Positions 1-5,305 of a DNA stretch of 5,305 bases are shown here, piece by piece; position 1 is the stretch's first letter; each line of letters starts with the position of its first letter. The DNA is from an uncultured Hyphomicrobiales bacterium. Lineage in GTDB: Bacteria > Pseudomonadota > Alphaproteobacteria > Rhizobiales > Beijerinckiaceae. Both the position numbers and the translations under genes were made by a program. The stretch is taken from the NCBI GenBank assembly GCA_903916165.1, contig CAIWVR010000064.1:1-5305 (forward strand), read 5' to 3'. The notes beneath the pieces are model-generated. The model had not been told where the DNA came from. It saw nothing but the letters and a program-made list of their open reading frames with translations, and did not search any database.

Positions 1-13
1 AGAGTATTTGCCT

Positions 14-25
14 CGTCATTGCGAG
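14..25 (+). repeat. CGTCATTGCGAG repeat box, copy 1
   Basis: This is a 12-bp exact copy of the box that recurs at 74-85, 5120-5131, 5202-5213 (inverted) and 5293-5304. Here it stands alone: the usual continuation seen at 5120 (GGAGCGAAGCGACG) is absent, so it is either a truncated element or a different arrangement of the same family. Such boxes are the conserved ends of short interspersed palindromic repeats found between genes in many alphaproteobacteria. No coding region is visible around it. Confidence 0.7.
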
Positions 26-36
26 ACGCGCGGCAA

Positions 37-120
37 CCCTCTCCCGGAGGAGACCCTTGCGAAACATTGGTTTCGTCATTGCGAGCGGGAGGTTATGCAA
101 AAGTCTCCTCCGGGAGAAGG
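37..120. repeat. Long imperfect inverted repeat upstream of the DciA-like gene
   Basis: Positions 40-54 (TCTCCCGGAGGAGAC) are perfectly complementary to 103-117. The pairing resumes after one mismatch for two more pairs (37-38 with 119-120). The 48-nt interior contains a second CGTCATTGCGAG box (74-85) and a small hairpin, 60-65 with 70-75 (CGAAAC/GTTTCG) around a 4-nt loop. As RNA this would fold into a strong stem-loop. It could end transcription from an upstream gene, lie in the leader of the downstream gene, or simply be a non-coding palindromic element. No T-run follows the right arm, which argues against a classical intrinsic terminator on the plus strand. Confidence 0.7.
74..85 (+). 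repeat. CGTCATTGCGAG repeat box, copy 2
   Basis: This is an exact second copy of the box at 14-25, in the same orientation and 60 bp further on. It sits inside the interior of the 37-120 inverted repeat. The sequence after it (CGGGAGG) differs from that after copy 1 and from the complete element downstream of smc, so only the box itself is shared. Confidence 0.65.
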
Positions 121-170
121 AAGGCGCTCGCGCTTCTCGCCCCACCCCCGCGCACATGCTACAAAACCCC

Positions 171-704
171 ATGGCTTCCCCCCGCTCCTACCGCACGCCC
201 TACAAGGGCCCCAAAACCTTCGCCCTGGCCGATCTCACGGCAAAGGCGATGGATCCCGTTCTGGCGAAACAGGGTTTTGGCACCGCCGACATCATCCTCA
301 ACTGGGAAGACATCGTTGGCGAGCGGCTGGCGCGCTATTGCGAGCCGGTGAAGCTGCAATGGCCCGCCCGGCCCGCCAAGGGCGAACCCGGCATGGGGCA
401 AGAGCCAGCCTCGCTCGTGGTGCGCGTCGAGGGCGGCTTTGCCATCGAGCTTCAGCATGTCAGCCCGCTGGTCATCGAACGGGTGAACTCGCATCTGGGC
501 TGGCGCTGCATCGGCCGCCTGCTGCTGCGGCAGGGACCGCTCGGCATCTCCCGCCCCGCGCCGCGCCGCAAGCCGGTCGATGATCCGGCTGCCCGCGCCG
601 AAGCGGCGCGACAGAGCGCAGGCGTCGAGGACGAGTCGCTGCGCACCGCCCTGACCCGGCTGGGGTCTCGCATCCTGGCTGACAAGACCACGCATGGCAG
701 CTGA
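171..704 (+). CDS. DUF721 / DciA-like replicative helicase loader protein
   Basis: A 177-residue protein of the DUF721 family. Characterised family members (DciA) bind the replicative helicase DnaB and help load it at the origin; this function is known for the family and inferred here. Residues about 17-45 resemble the family start (FALADLTAKAMDPVLAKQGF), followed by the W-x-x-I-V-G signature at 45-50. A Pro/Gly-rich linker (about 65-81) precedes the second half, LVVRV at 82-86, then ELQ at 93-95, IERVN at 102-106, LG at 109-110 and QG at 121-122. The tail from about residue 123 is rich in Ala and Arg and looks disordered. ATG 171 was chosen over the in-frame ATG at 156 because the five intervening codons include CTA and CAA, which look atypical for this genome, and the stretch reads like leader. 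Neither start has a clear Shine-Dalgarno sequence. The gene lies 82 bp upstream of the DsbA-like gene on the same strand. Confidence 0.88.
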   Translation: MASPRSYRTPYKGPKTFALADLTAKAMDPVLAKQGFGTADIILNWEDIVGERLARYCEPVKLQWPARPAKGEPGMGQEPASLVVRVEGGFAIELQHVSPLVIERVNSHLGWRCIGRLLLRQGPLGISRPAPRRKPVDDPAARAEAARQSAGVEDESLRTALTRLGSRILADKTTHGS

Positions 705-774
705 GCCTGCTTGCACTCCATCCCGCCTCTTGCCACATTCCTTGGCACGCCTTTGCGCCAGCCACTTCAAAATC

Positions 775-778
775 AGGA
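775..778 (+). promoter_or_regulatory. Ribosome binding site of the DsbA-like gene
   Basis: AGGA ends 8 nt before ATG 787. It fixes that start over the in-frame ATG at 694, which would add 31 residues, overlap the end of the DciA-like gene and bury the signal peptide. Confidence 0.7.
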
Positions 779-786
779 CGCCACCC

Positions 787-1446
787 ATGACAAAGACCCG
801 CCGCGAAATGCTCGAACTCATGGGAGCCGCGGGCGCTGTCGCCGCGGCTGCGCCATTCAGCCTTGCCTTGCCCGCTTTCGCACAAGCGGCGAGCGATGTG
901 CCCATGGCACAATTGATGGCGGCGGACGCCTTGCCCGACATCTGGATCGGCTCGAAGGATGCGTCCGTTACGATCATCGAATATGCCTCGATGACCTGCT
1001 CGCATTGCGCGCATTTTGCCACCGAGACCTTCCCGGCGTTCAAGAAGGCCTATCTCGACACCGGCAAGGCCCGCTTCGCGCTGCGTGAATTCCCGTTTGA
1101 TCCACTCGCCACCGCCGCCTTCATGCTGGCGCGCGCGCAAGGCGACGACAAGCGCGAGGCCGTCATCGACCTGCTGTTTGCGCAGCAACAGAACTGGGCT
1201 TTCAAGGACAAGCCGCTGGAAGGGCTGATTGCCGTCATGCGCCAGACCGGCATGTCGCAGCAGGCCTTTGAGGCGGTTCTCAAGGACAAGGCGCTCTACG
1301 ACAAGGTCAATGCCGTGCGCGACCGCGCCGCCAAGGAGTTCAAGGTGGACTCCACCCCGACCTTCTTCATCAATGGCAAGCGCCTGAACGGTGCCCTGTC
1401 GCTGGCGGAATTCGGCAAGATCATCGACCCGCTGGTCAAGAGCTGA
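787..1446 (+). CDS. Exported DsbA-family thiol:disulfide oxidoreductase (CSHC active site)
   Basis: A 219-residue thioredoxin-fold protein of the DsbA/DSBA-like group, expected to form or rearrange disulfides in periplasmic proteins. The N-terminus carries T-R-R-E-M-L-E (residues 4-10), a close match to the twin-arginine (Tat) motif. A hydrophobic Ala-rich segment follows (about 12-31), with probable cleavage near AFA-QA (after residue 32) or AQA-A (after 34). The redox motif is C71-S72-H73-C74, preceded by EYASMT as in many alphaproteobacterial homologues; the classical E. coli DsbA motif is CPHC. The helical insertion occupies about residues 95-175. The cis-proline loop is T190-P191 in STPTFFING, as expected for a functional enzyme. 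The length is typical and no frame break is seen. No membrane partner (DsbB) is in the window, so oxidase rather than isomerase or reductase activity is inferred. It probably follows the DciA-like gene on one transcript, since the 82-bp gap shows no convincing promoter or terminator. Confidence 0.93.
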   Translation: MTKTRREMLELMGAAGAVAAAAPFSLALPAFAQAASDVPMAQLMAADALPDIWIGSKDASVTIIEYASMTCSHCAHFATETFPAFKKAYLDTGKARFALREFPFDPLATAAFMLARAQGDDKREAVIDLLFAQQQNWAFKDKPLEGLIAVMRQTGMSQQAFEAVLKDKALYDKVNAVRDRAAKEFKVDSTPTFFINGKRLNGALSLAEFGKIIDPLVKS

Positions 1447-1495
1447 GCTTTTGCCCTGATTCAGGCTGGATAAGTCCGGTTGCACACAGGAAATC

Positions 1496-1523
1496 GCGCC
1501 GTCCGGCTTGAACCGGGCGTCGC
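1496..1523 (+). terminator. Candidate hairpin after the DsbA-like gene
   Basis: Positions 1500-1506 pair with 1513-1519 (one G-U pair) around the loop CTTGAA. After one mismatch, 1496-1498 pair with 1521-1523, giving about ten pairs in all. The hairpin lies 50 nt after the stop codon of the DsbA-like gene. Only a weak T-containing stretch (TTGTGA) follows, so Rho-independent termination is possible but not shown. Confidence 0.3.
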
Positions 1524-1559
1524 CTTGTGACGGCTTATGGCCGACCCTGACCGGTGCTA

Positions 1560-1586
1560 GCGCCCCGGGAGGGGTGCGGGTGTTTT
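1560..1586 (+). terminator. Candidate hairpin with GNRA-type loop upstream of smc
   Basis: GCGCCCC (1560-1566) pairs with GGGGTGC (1571-1577), including one G-U pair, around a GGGA tetraloop, which fits the stable GNRA class. A run of four T follows at 1583-1586 after a 5-nt spacer. This resembles a weak intrinsic terminator or an element of the smc leader. Because it lies 61 nt before the smc start, it could separate smc transcription from the upstream genes or act as an attenuator. Confidence 0.3.
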
Positions 1587-1633
1587 GTCCGCCTTGCCGT
1601 CCTTTTCTGGAGCCATATTTGGAGCAGACGCCC

Positions 1634-1637
1634 GGAG
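1634..1637 (+). promoter_or_regulatory. Probable ribosome binding site of smc
   Basis: GGAG lies 10 nt before ATG 1648. The spacing is slightly long and the match short. The start is fixed mainly by the protein, which begins with the canonical SMC N-terminus MKFNRLRIVGFKSF. Confidence 0.5.
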
Positions 1638-1647
1638 CCCTGGTCCC

Positions 1648-4600
1648 ATGAAGTTCAACCGCCTGCGCATCGTCGGCTTCAAGAGCTTCTGCGACAACAC
1701 TGATTTTCTGATCGAACCGGGCCTTACGGGCATTGTCGGGCCAAATGGCTGTGGCAAGTCGAACCTGACCGAAGCCATGCGCTGGGTGATGGGCGAGAAT
1801 TCCTACAAGAACATGCGCGCGTCTGGCATGGACGATGTGATCTTTTCAGGCAGCGGCAGCCGCCCGGCCCGCAACACGGCCGAAGTTGGCCTCGTGCTCG
1901 ACAATTCCGACCGGACGGCCCCTGCCGCCTTCAACGATTCCGACATTATTGAAGTGACGCGCCGCATCGAGCGCGAACAGGGCTCGGTCTATCGCATCAA
2001 CGGCAAGGAAGCCCGCGCGCGTGATGTGATGCTGCTGTTTGCCGACGCCTCGACCGGGGCGCGCTCGCCCGCCATGGTGGGTCAGGGCCGCATCGGCGAA
2101 ATCATCTCGGCCAAGCCGCAGCAGCGCCGCCGCATTCTGGAAGAAGCCGCCGGCATAGCGGGTCTTCATTCGCGCCGCCATGAAGCGGAACTGCGCCTGA
2201 AAGGTGCCGAGGACAATCTCGGGCGTCTTGAGGACGTCATCAAGCAGGTCGACAGCCAGATCGACTCGCTGAAGCGCCAGGCGCGCCAGGCCGGACGCTA
2301 CAAAAATCTCGCCGCCGACATCCGTCGCAACGAGGCGCTGCTCTACCATATCTCGTGGCGCGACGTGACGGGCGACCTTGCCCGCGGCGAGGAGAAGCTG
2401 CGCGCCGACACCGGCGAAGTGGCGGAGCGCACGAGATTGCAGGCCGAGGCCGCGCGCCTGCAGGCGATTGCCGCCTATCAATTGCCCGCCCTGCGCGACG
2501 AGGAGGCGAAAGCCGGCGCCGCCCTGCAGCGGCTTGTCATCGCCCGCGACCAGCTCGATGTCGAAGAAAAGCGCGCCCGGGACCGCGCCACAGAGCTCGA
2601 ACGCCGCCTCGCCCAGCTCACCCGCGACCTGTCGCGCGAAACCGCGCTGATCGAGGATGCCGCTGGCGTGCTCGACAAGCTGGCGGGCGAAGCAGGCGAG
2701 ATCGAGGACGCCAATGAAAACGCGGCCGAGTTCGAATTCGAGGCCAAGGCGCGCCTCGCCGATGCCGAGGGCGCGCTGGCCGACGCCGAGCGCGAACTGG
2801 CGGAAGCGCAATCGGCCTTGTCCGATCTGAACGCGCGCCGCACCACGCTCGAACAGGCCCTGCGCGAGGAGACGCAGCGGTTTGATCGTTTCGAGGCCGA
2901 ATGGCGCAAGGTCGCGACTGAACTCTCCGCCCTGAAACAGGGCGCGGGCTCGGACGAGGAAATCGAGACGCTCGCGATGGCGCTTGAAGTCTCATCAGAG
3001 CGCGCCGTGATGCTTGAAGAGGCGATGATCGCCGCCGAGCAGCGCCATGCCGATGCGCGCGAGCGCGAGACCGCCGCACGCGGCCCGCTGACGGACGCCG
3101 AGCGCAGGGCGCAGCGGCTCGAGACCGAAGTCCGCACACTGTCCAACCTGCTCAACACCGCCTCGGGCGATCTGTGGCCGCCCGTCGTCGACGAGATCAA
3201 TGTCGAGAAGGGCTATGAGGCCGCTCTCGGCGCGGCGCTGGGCGATGATCTGGACGCCTCCACCCATGTGTCGGCGCCCGCGCATTGGGGCGAGGCGAGC
3301 GAAGCCGCCAATGATGCGCCCCTGCCCGCCGGCGTGCGGGCCTTGGCTGACGTCGTGCGCGCGCCCGCCGTGCTGGCGCGCCGCCTGTCGCAGATCGGCA
3401 TTTGCCTGAAAAGCGAAGGCGCGCAATTGCAGAAGCGCCTGCGCCCCGGGCAACGCCTTGTCTCCAGGGAAGGCGATTTCTGGCGCTGGGACGGCTTTAC
3501 CGCCGCGGCTGAGGCACCCACACCCGCCGCGCGCCGCCTCGTCGAAAAGAACCGCCTTGGCGACCTGAGGATCGAAACCGCAGAGGCACGCGACGCCGCC
3601 AATGTCGCCAAACAGGTGGCCGAAGCGGCGCAGGCCGAATTGCGTGACGCCAGCGTCAACGAGATGAACGCACGCCAGACCGCGCGCGCCGCCATGCGCC
3701 AGGTCGAGGAGGCGCGCGAAAAGCTGTCACAGGTCGAGCGCGCGCACGCGCAGGTCGCCACGCGCATGTCGGCACTGGAAGAAGGCGTCAGGCGCTTTGC
3801 CGAAAATCGTGACGAGGCGCTGGTCAAGAAATCCGAGGCCGAAGCCGCGCTGAAGAGCCTCGCCGCCACGCAATCCATGATGACCAAGCTCGATCGCGCC
3901 CGCGCGCAGGCGGGGCAGAGCCGGGCCGAAGCCGCCGAGGCGCGCGCCGCCATGCAGGGCCTGTCGCGCGAGGCGGAAGGCCGCCAGCGCCGCCGTGAGG
4001 CGATTGCCCTGGAGCGCAATTCATGGGGCGAACGCCGCGCCCGCGCGACCTCGCAGATCGAAGAAATCGAGATGCGGGTGGAAGAGGCGCGTGAGGAACA
4101 GATGGTCCTTGCCGAAGCGCCCAATGAATTCATCCTGCAGCGCCGCGCCCTGATCGACCATGTCTCGCAGGCGGAAGAGGCGCGCAAGATGGCAGCCGAC
4201 AATCGCGCCACGGCTGAGAACGATCTGGCCGAGGCCGACAAGCTCGCACGCGGCTCGATCGATGCCATGGGTCAGGCGCGCGAGGAACGCGCCCGCACCG
4301 AAGCCCGCGTCGAGGCCCTGCGCCAGCGGCTTGAGGAAATCGTCAAGACGATTGCCACCGAGCTTGAATGCGAGCCCCATGCGGTGGCGACGCTGGCTGG
4401 CGTCTCGCCTGGCGACACGCTGCCCGAAGCGCGCCAGATCGAGCGCACGCTGGAACAATTGAAGGGCGACCGCGAGCGGCTGGGCGCCGTCAACCTGCGC
4501 GCCGACGAAGAGCTCAACGAAATCGAGGAAAAATTCGGCACGATGGTGACCGAGCGCGACGACCTGACGGAAGCCATCCGCAAGCTGCGCATCGCCATCC

Positions 4601-5106
4601 AGAGCCTGAACAAGGAAGGTCGCGAGCGCCTGCTCGTCGCCTTCGAAGTGGTCAACGGCTTTTTCAAGGAGCTGTTCACCTCGCTGTTTGGCGGCGGCGC
4701 GGCGGAATTGCAGCTGATCGAAAGCGACGACCCGCTGGAAGCCGGCCTCGAAATTCTCGCCCGACCGCCCGGCAAGAAGCCGCAGACGATGACGCTGCTG
4801 TCGGGCGGCGAACAGGCGCTCACCGCCATGTCGCTGATCTTTGCGGTGTTCCTCACCAATCCGTCGCCGATCTGCGTGCTCGACGAGGTCGACGCACCAC
4901 TCGACGACGCGAACGTGGAACGGTTCTGCGACCTGCTGGAAGCCATGCGCGGCCGCACCGACACGCGCTTCGTGACGATTACTCACAACCCGATCACCAT
5001 GGCCCGCATGGACCGGCTGTTTGGCGTCACCATGGCCGAGCGCGGCGTCTCGCAGCTGGTGAGCGTGGATTTGCAGCAGGCCGAGAAGTTTCTGGAGCCG
5101 GTTTAG
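1648..5106 (+). CDS. smc: Chromosome segregation/condensation ATPase SMC
   Basis: A complete SMC of 1152 residues, the usual size for bacterial SMC. SMC dimers, joined with the kleisin complex ScpAB, entrap and extrude DNA to organise and segregate the chromosome. The N-terminal head (about 1-165) has Walker A at G31-S38 (GPNGCGKS) and the conserved VGQGRIGEI and RRRILEEAAGI stretches. A first coiled coil (about 170-505) is rich in Ala, Glu and Arg. The hinge follows at about 509-616, starting at LWPPVVDE. It is compact, contains GYEAALGAALG and ends in FWRWDG (611-616). The returning coil spans about 625-940. The C-terminal head region begins near GAVNLR (946-951). It carries the ABC signature LSGGEQ (1051-1056), Walker B CVLDE with catalytic E1080, the D-loop APLDD (1083-1087) and the switch histidine H1113 (THNP). 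All ATPase motifs are intact and there is no frame break. Only upstream homologous context is present; scpA and scpB are not in the window. Two candidate hairpins in the 201-bp gap before it suggest that it may be transcribed separately. Confidence 0.98.
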   Translation: MKFNRLRIVGFKSFCDNTDFLIEPGLTGIVGPNGCGKSNLTEAMRWVMGENSYKNMRASGMDDVIFSGSGSRPARNTAEVGLVLDNSDRTAPAAFNDSDIIEVTRRIEREQGSVYRINGKEARARDVMLLFADASTGARSPAMVGQGRIGEIISAKPQQRRRILEEAAGIAGLHSRRHEAELRLKGAEDNLGRLEDVIKQVDSQIDSLKRQARQAGRYKNLAADIRRNEALLYHISWRDVTGDLARGEEKLRADTGEVAERTRLQAEAARLQAIAAYQLPALRDEEAKAGAALQRLVIARDQLDVEEKRARDRATELERRLAQLTRDLSRETALIEDAAGVLDKLAGEAGEIEDANENAAEFEFEAKARLADAEGALADAERELAEAQSALSDLNARRTTLEQALREETQRFDRFEAEWRKVATELSALKQGAGSDEEIETLAMALEVSSERAVMLEEAMIAAEQRHADARERETAARGPLTDAERRAQRLETEVRTLSNLLNTASGDLWPPVVDEINVEKGYEAALGAALGDDLDASTHVSAPAHWGEASEAANDAPLPAGVRALADVVRAPAVLARRLSQIGICLKSEGAQLQKRLRPGQRLVSREGDFWRWDGFTAAAEAPTPAARRLVEKNRLGDLRIETAEARDAANVAKQVAEAAQAELRDASVNEMNARQTARAAMRQVEEAREKLSQVERAHAQVATRMSALEEGVRRFAENRDEALVKKSEAEAALKSLAATQSMMTKLDRARAQAGQSRAEAAEARAAMQGLSREAEGRQRRREAIALERNSWGERRARATSQIEEIEMRVEEAREEQMVLAEAPNEFILQRRALIDHVSQAEEARKMAADNRATAENDLAEADKLARGSIDAMGQAREERARTEARVEALRQRLEEIVKTIATELECEPHAVATLAGVSPGDTLPEARQIERTLEQLKGDRERLGAVNLRADEELNEIEEKFGTMVTERDDLTEAIRKLRIAIQSLNKEGRERLLVAFEVVNGFFKELFTSLFGGGAAELQLIESDDPLEAGLEILARPPGKKPQTMTLLSGGEQALTAMSLIFAVFLTNPSPICVLDEVDAPLDDANVERFCDLLEAMRGRTDTRFVTITHNPITMARMDRLFGVTMAERGVSQLVSVDLQQAEKFLEPV

Positions 5107-5118
5107 GTCGCGCGACCT
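5105..5118. repeat. 14-bp perfect palindrome overlapping the smc stop codon
   Basis: AGGTCGCGCGACCT reads the same on both strands. Its first two bases are the last two of the smc TAG stop codon. It directly abuts the palindromic repeat that starts at 5120. It could be a small hairpin (5-bp stem, 4-nt loop) at the transcript end, a protein-binding site, or a chance GC-rich palindrome. Confidence 0.6.
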
Positions 5119-5119
5119 C

Positions 5120-5213
5120 CGTCATTGCGAGGAGCGAAGCGACGACGCAATCCATCTTTCGCCAACCAAGAGAAAATGGATTGCCGCGTCGCCTGCGGCT
5201 CCTCGCAATGACG
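5120..5213. repeat. Complete interspersed palindromic repeat element downstream of smc
   Basis: The left arm 5120-5155 starts CGTCATTGCGAGGAGC and ends CAATCCAT. The right arm 5176-5213 is its imperfect reverse complement. The outer 16 bp pair perfectly. An asymmetric bulge (GAAG on the left against six bases on the right), 5 more pairs (CGACG), a 3-nt mismatch region and 8 final pairs follow, around a 20-nt AT-richer loop. This is the typical form of a short, non-coding, multicopy palindromic element common between genes in alphaproteobacteria. It lies 13 nt after the smc stop codon, so the hairpin probably also protects or ends the smc transcript; this last role is inferred. It has no coding capacity. 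Confidence 0.85.
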
Positions 5214-5232
5214 ACGCTAAGAGTGCAGCTCG

Positions 5233-5269
5233 ATGGCTCACACGCTGCGCGGCTCCATGCGCAATGACG
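5233..5269 (-). repeat. Degenerate half-element of the same repeat family
   Basis: This stretch begins ATGG, contains GCGGCTCC and ends GCAATGACG, matching the right arm of the preceding element (5176-5213) with several substitutions and small length changes. It lacks a nearby left arm of its own. It looks like a decayed or partially duplicated arm. Confidence 0.55.
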
Positions 5270-5292
5270 GCAAGCGCCACGACTTCCCGCCT

Positions 5293-5305
5293 CGTCATTG
5301 CGAGG
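5293..5305 (+). repeat. Start of another repeat copy, cut by the window end
   Basis: CGTCATTGCGAGG is identical to the first 13 bases of the complete element at 5120. The rest lies beyond the window. It is inverted relative to the half-element ending at 5269, so the two could be the flanks of one rearranged array. Confidence 0.65.

Noticed and set aside
8..583. Plus-strand 191-codon frame at the left edge
   Set aside because: It runs through the repeat DNA and then the DciA-like gene in another frame; the translation is low-complexity Arg/His/Pro-rich.
711..739. Possible promoter (TTGCAC ... CACATT) before the DsbA-like gene
   Set aside because: Both boxes match the sigma-70 consensus at only about half the positions, no better than chance.
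1455..1465. Small palindrome CCTGATTCAGG just after the DsbA-like stop codon, containing a GANTC (CcrM-type) site
   Set aside because: The loop is too short for a stable hairpin, and a single GATTC is uninformative because others occur, for example near 1937 inside smc.
472..1485. Minus-strand 337-codon frame opposite the DciA-like and DsbA-like genes
   Set aside because: It spans two well-supported plus-strand genes and has no family resemblance; it is a shadow frame.
1846..4986. Several long minus-strand open frames (up to about 350 codons) opposite smc
   Set aside because: They lie entirely inside smc, show low-complexity Arg/Ser/Ala-rich translations with no recognisable domain, and are expected from GC-rich codon bias.
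4368..5267. Plus-strand 299-codon frame overlapping the smc 3' end
   Set aside because: Most of it is a shifted reading of the conserved SMC C-terminal head, and its tail runs through the palindromic repeat. There is no independent start signal or domain.
5120..5305. CRISPR array
   Set aside because: The repeats are imperfect inverted copies with irregular spacing, not regularly spaced direct repeats with unique spacers.

Overview
This is a GC-rich stretch of ordinary chromosome from an alphaproteobacterium, most likely a member of the Rhizobiales (Hyphomicrobiales). The evidence is the protein character of all three genes, the alphaproteobacterial type of SMC hinge, and the interspersed palindromic repeats built on CGTCATTGCGAG. 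The taxon is an inference from family resemblance; nothing here fixes a genus.

Layout. Positions 1-170 are non-coding and hold two direct copies of the CGTCATTGCGAG box plus a long inverted repeat. Three plus-strand genes follow. The first is a DUF721/DciA-like protein (171-704). The second is a secreted DsbA-family thiol:disulfide oxidoreductase with a CSHC active site and a Tat-like signal (787-1446). The third is a full-length chromosome condensation ATPase, SMC (1648-5106). The gaps are 82 bp and 201 bp. The 201 bp gap holds two candidate hairpins, so smc may have its own transcript. After smc come a 14-bp perfect palindrome overlapping the stop codon, a complete palindromic repeat element, a degenerate half-element, and the start of another copy cut by the window end.

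How the genes relate. DciA-type proteins deliver or activate the replicative helicase DnaB, and SMC organises and segregates the replicated chromosome, so these two belong to the same cell-cycle theme. The DsbA-like enzyme acts in the periplasm and has no obvious mechanistic link to either. The order DUF721 - DsbA-like - smc is, to my recollection, common in alphaproteobacteria.

I see no sign of a mobile element, defence system, CRISPR array, RNA gene or undescribed multi-gene system. All three genes appear intact. The most unusual material is the palindromic repeat DNA on both sides of the gene block and the divergent SMC hinge.
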